In this document: positions 1 through 7,099 of the stretch, one piece after another | Layout of the letters: every line of letters begins with the position of its first letter | Numbering within the stretch: the first letter of the stretch is position 1 | Translations under genes and position numbers: made by a program | Origin: DATBDM01 sp036269915 | GTDB taxonomy: Bacteria; Actinomycetota; Thermoleophilia; Solirubrobacterales; Solirubrobacteraceae | Assembly: GCA_036269915.1 (NCBI GenBank) | Contig: DATBDM010000267.1 | Span: 1-13,450, forward strand | DNA length: 13,450 bases | Direction: 5' to 3' | The notes under the pieces: generated by a model | Seen by the model: only the letters and a program-made list of their open reading frames with translations | Databases searched by the model: none | What the model was told of the DNA's origin: nothing

Positions 1-990
1 GAACCCGCCCGTGCTGTTCTGGACGAGGACCGCGATCCGGTCGCCGACCGCGAAGCTGACCGAGTCCGCGGTGTCGGAGCAGACGTCGTTGGCGCCGGTG
101 ATCGTGCAGGTCAGCGGCGTGGCGGTGAAGGTATGCGGCGCCGCCGCGGTCGCCTTCTCGACGGTCACGATGACGTTGCCCGAGGAGGTCTTGGTGGCGT
201 GGGCTTGTAGCCCGTCGAGCGCCCCGGCGACCGAGATCACCGAGGCGGCGGTATCGGCGTCGGGCGCCGTCGAGCCCTGCCCGCCCATGCCGAGGAAGCC
301 CGTCTCGCCGACGTCGATCGCATCGACGCCGCCGAAGACCATGCTCGCGCCAGTGGCCCCGGTGGCGCCCGTCGCGCCTGTCGCGCCAGTGGCCCCCGTC
401 GCCCCGGTCGCGCCGGTCGGTCCGATGCCTCCCGTGGAGCCGGTCTGTCCCGCCGCGCCGGTCGCGCCGGTGGGGCCGACCGGGCCGGTCGGACCGACGT
501 CGCCCTGGACGCCGGTCGCGCCGGTCGCCCCCGTGGCGCCGGTCGCGCCGGTCGCGCCCGTCGGACCCGTCGGCCCGACGTCGCCCTGGACTCCCGTGGC
601 GCCCGTCGCGCCGGCGCCCGTCGCGCCCGTGGCCCCGGTCGCGCCCGTCGCCCCGGTGGCGCCCGCCGCGCCGGTCGCCCCGGTGGCGCCCGTGGGACCC
701 ATCGGGCCGACCTCGCCCTGGACGCCGGCCGGGCCGGTCGCGCCCGTGGCGCCGCGCGCGCCGTGCGCGCCGGTGCGCCCGCGGCGGCCGCGCGAACCGG
801 TGTACCCCCGTGGACCGCGCGAGCCGCGCGGACCGGGGCGACCTTGCGGTCCGGCCACCGGCCCGGAGTCGGCCTTCGCCTGCTCGGCGACCAGCGCGAC
901 GAGCCACAGCGCGAGCAGCAGCGCCGCGATCAGCAGTGTCAGCAGCGCGCGGCGGCCGTGGCGCGCCGTACCCCCGAGGACCCGAACCAT
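1..990 (-). CDS. Collagen-like secreted or surface protein, 3' end cut by the window edge
   Basis: The open frame runs from ATG at 990 to the window edge, at least 330 residues with no stop. Residues 1-14 are basic. Residues 15-35 are strongly hydrophobic. An A-K-A site at 38-40 suits signal peptidase, although it could also remain a membrane anchor. From Gly47 to Gly214 the protein is an almost unbroken Gly-X-Y collagen repeat: Arg-rich triplets first (GRP, GPR, GSR), then mostly GAT, GPT and GPA, with GVQ-GDV/GEV modules recurring. One Gly-Ala-Gly break lies at residues 125-127. From about residue 215 a globular C-terminal domain begins (MVFGGVDAIDVGETGFLGMG), rich in Val, Thr and Ser, with two Cys at about residues 295 and 304. 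It resembles the beta-sandwich trimerisation domains that end many bacterial collagens, but I cannot name the family. The gene is last in a same-strand run. An unhydroxylated Thr-rich collagen suggests a trimeric stalk, possibly O-glycosylated. The start is supported by a -10 element exactly 6 nt upstream. Confidence 0.88.
   Translation of the reverse strand, partial: MVRVLGGTARHGRRALLTLLIAALLLALWLVALVAEQAKADSGPVAGPQGRPGPRGSRGPRGYTGSRGRRGRTGAHGARGATGATGPAGVQGEVGPMGPTGATGATGAAGATGATGATGATGATGAGATGATGVQGDVGPTGPTGATGATGATGATGATGVQGDVGPTGPVGPTGATGAAGQTGSTGGIGPTGATGATGATGATGATGATGATGASMVFGGVDAIDVGETGFLGMGGQGSTAPDADTAASVISVAGALDGLQAHATKTSSGNVIVTVEKATAAAPHTFTATPLTCTITGANDVCSDTADSVSFAVGDRIAVLVQNSTGGF
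349..852 (-). repeat. Collagen Gly-X-Y repeat tract, about 56 triplets
   Basis: Nine-base periodicity encodes GAT/GPT triplets. A longer module encoding GVQGDVGPTGPTG or close variants recurs near 484-515, 568-600 and 700-735. This is in-frame protein-coding repetition, likely to expand and contract by slippage. One triplet is shortened at 610-618, giving Gly-Ala-Gly. Confidence 0.9.
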
Positions 991-996
991 CGCGCG

Positions 997-1025
997 AATA
1001 TACGGTGTGAAGAAGCCACCGTCGA
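997..1025 (-). promoter_or_regulatory. Promoter of the collagen-like gene, leaderless layout
   Basis: Read on the minus strand, a -10 hexamer TATATT (1002-997) is followed by six bases and then the ATG at 990. The expected transcription start therefore falls on the A of ATG. A -35 candidate TCGACG (1025-1020) lies at a 17-base spacing and matches TTGACA at 4 of 6. No Shine-Dalgarno sequence precedes the ATG. TATATT stands out strongly in DNA this GC-rich. Confidence 0.55.
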
Positions 1026-1036
1026 GAAATCTTGGG

Positions 1037-1348
1037 TCAGCCGCTCTGACGGCCGTTCGTGAAGCCGCGGAAACCCTCGTAGTGGACGTTGCCCTTGTCG
1101 TCGCGGGCCGTGACGGTGACGGGAACCTGCGTGCCCGACCGCAGCGTCGCGGTGCAGGTGAAGCGCCGGCCCTTCGAGGCGACGATGTCCTTGGGGCAGG
1201 AGACGACCGTGAAGACGTGCTGCTGCTTGAGCGCGGACGTCTCGATCGCCGTCTCCACGACGGAGTGGTCGATGACGACGGCATCGCTGCCGCAGCCGGC
1301 GATGGCGAGCGCGGCGCCCGCGAGGGCGAGGGAGAGGGGGAGGCGCAC
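1037..1348 (-). CDS. DUF4333-type small lipoprotein
   Basis: GTG start at 1348, 103 residues. The N-terminus (VRLPLSLALAGAALAIAGC) is a short lipoprotein signal peptide with lipobox I-A-G-C, so Cys19 should be lipidated and the protein anchored outside the membrane. The remainder is a compact domain with Cys51 (SCPKDIVASKG) and Cys65 (RFTCTATL), then beta-strand-like sequence (VPVTVTARDDKGNVHYEGF). The CP...FxC pattern and size fit DUF4333, a domain of unknown function common in secreted actinobacterial proteins; the two Cys probably form a disulfide. The gene follows the glycosyltransferase with an 11-base gap, so the two are likely co-transcribed. There is no good Shine-Dalgarno sequence. 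A TAGGTT hexamer, built on the upstream gene's stop codon, lies 8 nt before the GTG, so leaderless or coupled initiation are both possible. Family assignment is by recognition only. Confidence 0.8.
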   Translation of the reverse strand: MRLPLSLALAGAALAIAGCGSDAVVIDHSVVETAIETSALKQQHVFTVVSCPKDIVASKGRRFTCTATLRSGTQVPVTVTARDDKGNVHYEGFRGFTNGRQSG

Positions 1349-1359
1349 GACGGGGGAAC

Positions 1360-2499
1360 CTACCGCGCCGCGGCGCGCTCGCGTTCGAGCCGCTCGACGC
1401 AGAACGCGCGGTTGGCCGCGACGTGCAGCCGGTGCTCCTCGGGGAGGTCGTCGCGGCGCAGCAGGAGGTCGCAGCTCTCGAGCGCGCCCTCGACGTCGCC
1501 CGCCCAGTAGCCGACGATCGTGTGCTCGAAGCGCAGCCCCCAGTCGTAGACCCACGCATGCACGAAGAGCTGGTCGTCGGGCGCGGCGGCGTCGAGGACC
1601 GGAGCGAGGAAGGCCAGCGCGGTCCGGTGCTGGTTGCGCACGCGCAGGCGCCAGACGATCTCGTGCACCGGCTCGAGCCGTGCGGGCCGTGACTCCCACG
1701 CGTCGATCAGGGCGGCGAGGCCGCCCGGCCAGTCGCCGCCGTCCGCACGCAGCACGCCGGCGCGGAAGCGCGAGTAGAAGACCTCCTCCTCCCAGCCGCC
1801 GAGCTCGATGCGCCGGTCGTAGGCGGCGATCGCCGCCTCGCCACGGCCGAGGTCGGCGAGGGTCTGCGCCAGGTAGAAGGCCGCGCGGCGGTCGTAGGGA
1901 TCCTCGCGTACCTCGGCCCGCAGGATCCGCAGGTCGCGCTCGGCGCGCGGGGTGCCGCCGAGGTGCTCGTCGGAGCCACTGTCGCCGTGATGGCGCCAGC
2001 GGATCCGGTCGCGCTCGATCGGGGCGATCGTGCCCTGCACGTCCTGCACCTCGTGGATGCGCCCCGCCCAGCGGCCGTGGCCGGCGCGGACCAGCCGCTC
2101 GCGCCAGAGCGTGTGCGAGCCCGAGCCGTCGTAGTCGTAGGCCAGGGAGTACGCCGCGACGTCGTCGGGCGCCGCGGCGGCCAGGCCACGGAGCTCCCCG
2201 GCACCGACGATCTCGTCGTCGCAGTCGGCCCATGCCACCCAGTCGGTGCCGAGGGTCCCTTGCGCCGCGTTGCGCGCGGCGGCGAAGTCGTCGATCCACG
2301 CGAAGTGCTCGACGCGGCCGCGCGTGCGCGCCTGCGTGCGCGCCCAGGCCTCGAAGCACGCGACGGTCGCGTCAGTGCTGCCCGTGTCGACGAGGACGAC
2401 CTCGTCGAAGGCGCCGTCGCACGACGCCAGCAGCCGCGGCAGCGTCCGCGCCTCGTCACGGGCGATCAGCGCCAGGCCGACGGTGGGGGGATCGCCCAT
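1360..2499 (-). CDS. Family 2 glycosyltransferase with helical-repeat C-terminal region
   Basis: ATG at 2499, 379 residues. Residues 6-100 carry GT-A fold signatures: the N-terminal strand (VGLALIARDEARTLPRLL), the nucleotide-binding VDTGSTDAT (residues 37-45), a WIDDFAAARNAA segment (69-79) typical of the SunS/TPR-linked GT2 subgroup, and the metal-binding DxD-like motif D92-C-D94-D95. These predict transfer of a sugar from a nucleotide-sugar donor using a divalent metal. From about residue 190 onward the sequence is alpha-helical with TPR-like units (RAAFYLAQTLADLGRGEAAI), a layout often seen where the tail binds a protein acceptor. There is no signal or membrane segment, so it is cytoplasmic. 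It lies between a PfpI protein (49-base gap) and a DUF4333 lipoprotein (11-base gap), two genes upstream of a Thr-rich collagen-like gene. The acceptor is unknown; the collagen is a candidate by neighbourhood only. Confidence 0.88.
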   Translation of the reverse strand: MGDPPTVGLALIARDEARTLPRLLASCDGAFDEVVLVDTGSTDATVACFEAWARTQARTRGRVEHFAWIDDFAAARNAAQGTLGTDWVAWADCDDEIVGAGELRGLAAAAPDDVAAYSLAYDYDGSGSHTLWRERLVRAGHGRWAGRIHEVQDVQGTIAPIERDRIRWRHHGDSGSDEHLGGTPRAERDLRILRAEVREDPYDRRAAFYLAQTLADLGRGEAAIAAYDRRIELGGWEEEVFYSRFRAGVLRADGGDWPGGLAALIDAWESRPARLEPVHEIVWRLRVRNQHRTALAFLAPVLDAAAPDDQLFVHAWVYDWGLRFEHTIVGYWAGDVEGALESCDLLLRRDDLPEEHRLHVAANRAFCVERLERERAAAR

Positions 2500-2506
2500 G
2501 CGCGGA

Positions 2507-2512
2507 ACCCTA
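2507..2512 (-). promoter_or_regulatory. -10-like hexamer of the glycosyltransferase gene
   Basis: On the minus strand TAGGGT lies 7 nt before the ATG at 2499, with no Shine-Dalgarno sequence between. This is the same layout as the collagen-like, hrpA and PBP genes. No convincing -35 is visible, so the call rests on position and the TANNNT pattern. Confidence 0.35.
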
Positions 2513-2548
2513 CGCGGGCGGGCTGATCCCCTCAGGCCGGCATGCCGG

Positions 2549-3130
2549 CTACCGGCCCGTCGCGCCCTCCGGGGCGACGTCGTGCGCGCCCTCGGCGTAC
2601 TCCTCGACGATCTTCGCGCAGAAGGCCGGGAGATCGTCCGGGTTGCGGCTGGAGACCAGGCCCTGGTCGACGACGACCTCCTCGTCGACCCAGTTCCCGC
2701 CCGCGTTGCGGATGTCGGTCTTGACGCTCGGATAGGAGGTCAGCGTGCGACCGCGCACGAGGTCGGCCTCGACCAGCGTCCACGGCCCGTGGCAGATGAC
2801 GCCGACCGGCTTGCCGGTCTTGAAGAACTCCTGCACGAAGCGGATCGCGTCCGCGTCCATCCTCAGGTTGTCGGGGTTGGCGACGCCGCCGGGGAGCAGC
2901 AGCCCGTCGTAGTCGCCGACGGTCGCGTCGGCGACGGCCTTGTCGACCGCGAAGGTCACCGACGGGTTGATGTCGGAGTTGACCGCCTGGATCTCGCCCG
3001 TCTCGAGCGACAGCAGCTCGGTCGTGCCGCCCGCGTTCGCGATCGCGTCGCGGGGCTGCTCGAGCTCGGGCTGCTCGACGCCGTCGGCGGCGAGGATGGC
3101 GATGGTCTTGCCGTTGAGTTCGTTGGCCAT
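2549..3130 (-). CDS. DJ-1/PfpI family protein (YraA/YhbO-like)
   Basis: ATG at 3130, 193 residues, the usual size for the family. The whole chain follows the PfpI class-I glutamine-amidotransferase-like fold. It has an N-terminal strand (KTIAILAADGVEQPEL) with the conserved acidic Glu19, a DYDGLLLPGG segment (residues 73-82), the nucleophile elbow VICHGPW with Cys113-His114, and the C-terminal signature LVSSRNPDDLPAF (158-170), almost diagnostic for the YraA/PfpI/YhbO branch. Members are described as cytoplasmic stress proteins with reported glyoxalase, deglycase or peptidase activities. The true reaction is disputed and cannot be read here. The gene is divergent from hrpA, whose start is 40 bases away, and leads a four-gene minus-strand run. 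A weak -10-like TAGCCC sits exactly 6 nt before the ATG. No Shine-Dalgarno sequence is seen. Confidence 0.92.
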   Translation of the reverse strand: MANELNGKTIAILAADGVEQPELEQPRDAIANAGGTTELLSLETGEIQAVNSDINPSVTFAVDKAVADATVGDYDGLLLPGGVANPDNLRMDADAIRFVQEFFKTGKPVGVICHGPWTLVEADLVRGRTLTSYPSVKTDIRNAGGNWVDEEVVVDQGLVSSRNPDDLPAFCAKIVEEYAEGAHDVAPEGATGR

Positions 3131-3157
3131 GGGCTCGGGCTACCCGGTTTCCCGGCC

Positions 3158-3163
3158 TATCGT
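3158..3163 (+). promoter_or_regulatory. -10-like hexamer of hrpA, leaderless layout
   Basis: TATCGT lies 7 nt upstream of the GTG at 3171, in the 40-base divergent gap shared with the PfpI gene. The expected transcription start falls on or one base before the GTG. No clear -35 is seen. The position helped choose GTG 3171 over upstream in-frame starts at 3129 and 3162. Confidence 0.4.
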
Positions 3164-3170
3164 GGGATCG

Positions 3171-6100
3171 GTGTCCGTCTCCTCACAGCCCGGCCCCGGG
3201 GAGCTGCGAGCGCGCCTGGACGAGCTGACGCTCGACGACGCGCATCGCCTCGGACGCCGCCTGGAGCGCCTGCGCCGCGGCGCGGACCCGCAGGCGCTGC
3301 AGCGGATCGAGCGCGACGTCGAGCGCGCCGAGGCGAAGGTGGCGCGCCGCCGCGCGGCGGTCCCCGCGGTCTCCTACCCGCCCCAGCTGCCGGTCTCCGA
3401 GCACCGCGAGGAGCTGCTCGCCGCGATCCGCGACCACCAGGTCGTCGTCGTCGCGGGCGAGACGGGATCGGGCAAGACCACCCAGCTTCCGAAGCTCTGC
3501 CTCGAGCTCGGCCGCGGCGTCCGCGGCATGATCGGCCACACGCAGCCGCGCCGGCTCGCCGCCCGCACCGTCGCCGAGCGCATCGCCGACGAGCTCGACG
3601 TGGAGCTGGGCGAGGCCGTCGGCTACTCCGTCCGCTTCACCGACCGCTCGCGCGAGGACACGCTCGTGCGGCTGCTCACCGACGGGCTGCTCCTCGCCGA
3701 GATCGGCCGCGACCGGCTGCTGCGCCGCTACGACACGATCATCGTCGACGAGGCGCACGAGCGCAGCCTGAACATCGACTTCCTGCTCGGCTACCTGCAC
3801 TCGATCCTCCCGAGCCGGCCCGACCTGAAGGTGATCATCACGTCGGCGACGATCGATCCGCAGCGCTTCGCCGCGCACTTCGGCGACGCGCCGGTCGTCG
3901 AGGTCTCCGGGCGCACGTATCCCGTCGAGACCCGCTACTCGCCGCTCGAGGAGGACGACGACCCGGTCGACGCGATCGGCGGCGCCGCCGAGACGCTGCT
4001 GCGCGAGACCAACGGCGACGTGCTCGTGTTCCTCTCCGGGGAGCGCGAGATCCGCGACACCGCCGATGCGCTGAACGGCCGGCTGCGTGACGACGTCGAC
4101 GTCCTGCCGCTGTACGCGCGCCTGTCCTCCGCCGAGCAGCAGCGCGTGTTCCGGCCGCACCGACGCCGCCGTGTCGTGCTCGCCACGAACGTCGCCGAGA
4201 CCTCGCTGACCGTGCCGGGCATCCGCGCGGTGATCGACCCTGGCACGGCGCGGATCAGCCGCTACTCCGCGCGGCTGAAGGTCCAGCGGCTCCCGATCGA
4301 GCCGATCTCGCAGGCGTCCGCCGACCAGCGCAAGGGCCGCTGCGGCCGCGAGGCCGACGGCATCTGCATCCGCCTCTACGGCGAGGAGGACTTCGGCGAG
4401 CGCCCGCGCTTCACCGATCCCGAGATCCTGCGCACGAACCTCGCCTCCGTGATCCTGCAGATGGCGGCGCTCGGGCTCGGCGACGTCGAGAAGTTCGGCT
4501 TCCTCGACCCGCCGGACCGCCGCCAGGTGCGCGACGGCGTCAACCTCCTGCACGAGCTCAACGCACTCGACGCGAAGGGCGACCTGACCGAGCTCGGCCG
4601 CCGGCTCGCGCAGCTGCCGGTCGACCCGCGGCTCGGCCGGATGGTCCTCGAGGCCGACACGCGGGGCTGCGCCGACGAGGTGATCGTGATCGCCGCCGCG
4701 CTGTCGATCCAGGACCCGCGCGAGCGCCCGGCCGACAAGCAGGCGCAGGCCGATCAGTCGCACGCGCGGTTCGCGGACGAGACCTCGGACTTCCTCGGCT
4801 ACCTGAACCTGTGGCGCTATGTGCGCGAACAGCAGCGCGCGCTCGGCTCCAACGCGTTCCGCCGGCGGATGAAGGCCGAGTACCTGCACTACCTGCGCGT
4901 CCGCGAGTGGCAGGACCTCGTCGGCCAGCTGCGCCAGGCGGCACGCGAGGTCGGCGTGCGCTTCGCGAGCGGCGACGGCGAGCCCGAGCCGATCCACATG
5001 GCGCTGCTCTCGGGGCTGCTCTCGCACATCGGCATGCGCGACTCCAACCGGCGCGAGTACGTCGGCGCCCGCAACGCGCGCTTCGCGATCTTCCCCGGCT
5101 CGGCGCTCGCGCGCCGCCAGCCCGACTGGGTGATGGTCGGCGAGCTCGTCGAGACCTCGCGGCTGTGGGGTCGCGACGTCGCGCGCATCGATCCGCGGTG
5201 GGTCGAGCCGCTCGCCGAGCACCTCGTCTCGCGCACGTACTCCGAGCCGCGCTGGCAGCGCTCGCGCGCGCAGGTCGTGGCCACCGAGCGCCTCACGCTG
5301 CTCGGGCTCCCGATCGTCGCCGGCCGCACCGTCGGCTACGGCGCGATCGATCCCGCGCTCGCGCGCGAGCTGTTCATCCGCCGGGCGCTGGTCGAGGGCG
5401 AGTGGGACACGCCGCACGCGTTCGTGGCCGACAACGAACGCGCGGTCGACGAGGTGCGTGCGCTCGAGGACCGCGCGCGCCGCCGCGACCTGCTGGTCTC
5501 CGACGCCGTCCTGTTCGACTTCTTCGACGCGCGGATCCCCGCCGACGTCGTCTCCGGCGCGCACTTCGACCGCTGGTGGCGCGACGAGCGCCGCCGCGCG
5601 CCCGATCTCCTGACCTACACGCGCGAGCTGCTCATCGCGCCCGGCGCGGCCGAGGCGCTGGCCGGATCGGGCCGCCCGGGGGACTGGAAGCAGGGCGAGC
5701 TGCGCCTGCGGCTCACCTACCGCTTCGAGCCGGGGACGGCGGAGGACGGCGTGACCGTCCACGTGCCGCTGAAGATGCTGCCGCAGCTGCGCGCGGACGG
5801 CTTCGACTGGCTGGTGCCCGCGCTGCGGCCCGAGCTGGTCACCGCGCTGATCCGCTCGCTGCCGAAGGATCTTCGCCGCTCGCTCGTCCCCGTGCCCGAC
5901 GTCGTCGACGAGGTGCTCGCGCGCCTGCGCCCGCGCCAGGGCCGCATGACCGAGGCGATCGCGCGGGCGATCGAGGACGCCTGCGGCGTGCGCATCCCGC
6001 CGGACGCATGGGACCCGTCGAGGCTGCCCGAGCACCTGCGCATGGGCTTCCGCGTCGAGGACGACGCCGGCGAGGCGATCGCCGAGGGCACCGACCTCGA

Positions 6101-7025
6101 CGCCCTGCGCCGTGCCGTCGCGCCGCGGCTGCGGGCGGAGCTGTCGGCGGCGAGTGCCTCGCTCGAGCGCCACGGCCTGCGCGACTGGCCGGGCGGCGAG
6201 CTGCCGCGCGTCGTCGCGCTGCCGGGGACGGGGCAGGCCGTGCGCGCCTACCCGGCGCTGGCCGACGAGGGGGAGACGGTCGGCGTCGCCGTGCTCGAGA
6301 CGCCGGCGGCGCAGCGCGCGGCCATGCAGGCGGGGACCCGGCGGCTGCTGCGGCTGACGGTCCCGTCGCCGCAGCGCTTCGTCACCGGCCGGCTCGACAA
6401 CGCCGCGAAGCTCGCGCTCGCGAGCGCCCCCCACGGGAGCGTCGCGGCGGTGCTCGACGACGCCCAGACCGCGGCGCTCGACGCGCTCGTCGCCGAGGCC
6501 GGCGGGCCCGCGTGGGACGAGGCCGCGTGGCGGCGGCTGCGCGACCATGTCGCCGGCTCGCTCGCCGACCGCACGGCCGCGGTCGTCGCCCAGGTGGTCG
6601 CGGTGCTCGACGCGGCGCGCGACGTCGAGCGCGCGCTCGAGCCACTGAGCGCCCCGGCGTTGCAGCCGGCGCGCGCCGACGTCCGCGAGCAGCTGCGACG
6701 CCTCGTCGGCCCCGGCTTCGCGACCGCGAGCGGGGCCGCCCGGCTGGGGGACGTCCAGCGCTACCTGCGCGCGGCGGTCGTGCGGCTGGAGCGCCTCCCG
6801 GACGTCGTCGCGACCGACCGCGACCGGATGGCGGCGGTCCGCGAGCTCGAGCGGGCGTACCGCGAGCGGCTGGAGTCCTGGCCGCGCGGGCGTCCGCTGC
6901 CGGACGCGCTGCGGGAGGTGCCGTGGATGCTCGAGGAGCTGCGGGTGGGCCACTTCGCGCAGGGGCTCGGCGTCAAGGGCGCCGTATCGAGCAAGCGCAT
7001 CCGCCGCGCGCTGGCCGACGCCTGA
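3171..7025 (+). CDS. hrpA: ATP-dependent RNA helicase HrpA, DEAH box
   Basis: GTG start, 1284 residues, close to the roughly 1300 of E. coli HrpA. Superfamily-2 helicase motifs appear in order: Walker A GETGSGKTTQ (96-105), motif Ia TQPRRLAA (124-131), motif II DEAHERS (193-199), motif III SAT (225-227), motif V TNVAETSLTVPGI, and motif VI QRKGRCGR (386-393), with Cys replacing the common Ala as in HrpA itself. HA2/ratchet and OB-fold regions follow (MAALGLGDVEKFGFLDPPDR and after). The last 500 or so residues match the DUF3418 C-terminal region specific to HrpA. HrpA is a cytoplasmic ATP-driven helicase linked to mRNA processing and to rescue of stalled or collided ribosomes. The N-terminal 70 residues are charged and helical. 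GTG 3171 is preferred because it begins just before conserved-looking sequence and has a -10 at leaderless spacing. GTG 3162 and ATG 3129 are possible alternatives. No terminator is obvious before the next gene. Confidence 0.95.
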   Translation: MSVSSQPGPGELRARLDELTLDDAHRLGRRLERLRRGADPQALQRIERDVERAEAKVARRRAAVPAVSYPPQLPVSEHREELLAAIRDHQVVVVAGETGSGKTTQLPKLCLELGRGVRGMIGHTQPRRLAARTVAERIADELDVELGEAVGYSVRFTDRSREDTLVRLLTDGLLLAEIGRDRLLRRYDTIIVDEAHERSLNIDFLLGYLHSILPSRPDLKVIITSATIDPQRFAAHFGDAPVVEVSGRTYPVETRYSPLEEDDDPVDAIGGAAETLLRETNGDVLVFLSGEREIRDTADALNGRLRDDVDVLPLYARLSSAEQQRVFRPHRRRRVVLATNVAETSLTVPGIRAVIDPGTARISRYSARLKVQRLPIEPISQASADQRKGRCGREADGICIRLYGEEDFGERPRFTDPEILRTNLASVILQMAALGLGDVEKFGFLDPPDRRQVRDGVNLLHELNALDAKGDLTELGRRLAQLPVDPRLGRMVLEADTRGCADEVIVIAAALSIQDPRERPADKQAQADQSHARFADETSDFLGYLNLWRYVREQQRALGSNAFRRRMKAEYLHYLRVREWQDLVGQLRQAAREVGVRFASGDGEPEPIHMALLSGLLSHIGMRDSNRREYVGARNARFAIFPGSALARRQPDWVMVGELVETSRLWGRDVARIDPRWVEPLAEHLVSRTYSEPRWQRSRAQVVATERLTLLGLPIVAGRTVGYGAIDPALARELFIRRALVEGEWDTPHAFVADNERAVDEVRALEDRARRRDLLVSDAVLFDFFDARIPADVVSGAHFDRWWRDERRRAPDLLTYTRELLIAPGAAEALAGSGRPGDWKQGELRLRLTYRFEPGTAEDGVTVHVPLKMLPQLRADGFDWLVPALRPELVTALIRSLPKDLRRSLVPVPDVVDEVLARLRPRQGRMTEAIARAIEDACGVRIPPDAWDPSRLPEHLRMGFRVEDDAGEAIAEGTDLDALRRAVAPRLRAELSAASASLERHGLRDWPGGELPRVVALPGTGQAVRAYPALADEGETVGVAVLETPAAQRAAMQAGTRRLLRLTVPSPQRFVTGRLDNAAKLALASAPHGSVAAVLDDAQTAALDALVAEAGGPAWDEAAWRRLRDHVAGSLADRTAAVVAQVVAVLDAARDVERALEPLSAPALQPARADVREQLRRLVGPGFATASGAARLGDVQRYLRAAVVRLERLPDVVATDRDRMAAVRELERAYRERLESWPRGRPLPDALREVPWMLEELRVGHFAQGLGVKGAVSSKRIRRALADA

Positions 7026-7099
7026 CCGCCCCCGCAACTCTCATCTGCGCGACCGGTTGTGGGACTCCGTAGGGACCTAACGATCCAAGGGAGATCCAC

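Noticed and set aside
349..852. Short regularly repeated DNA that could suggest a CRISPR array or satellite
   Set aside because: The periodicity is 9 bases, in frame, and encodes collagen triplets. There are no unique spacers between fixed repeats.
11..1510. A 499-codon plus-strand frame of Ala-Pro-Val repeats opposite the collagen-like gene
   Set aside because: It is the complement of the Gly-Ala-Thr codons. The minus strand gives a signal peptide, regular Gly-X-Y triplets and a good promoter.
1349..2359. Extension of the DUF4333 frame far upstream across the glycosyltransferase
   Set aside because: The upstream part is Arg-rich shadow sequence in another frame of the glycosyltransferase. 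The lipoprotein signal starts cleanly at GTG 1348.
3183..7037. A 1284-codon minus-strand frame across the whole of hrpA
   Set aside because: Long antisense frames are a byproduct of GC-rich third positions. The plus strand carries every HrpA helicase motif, while the antisense product has no recognisable domain.
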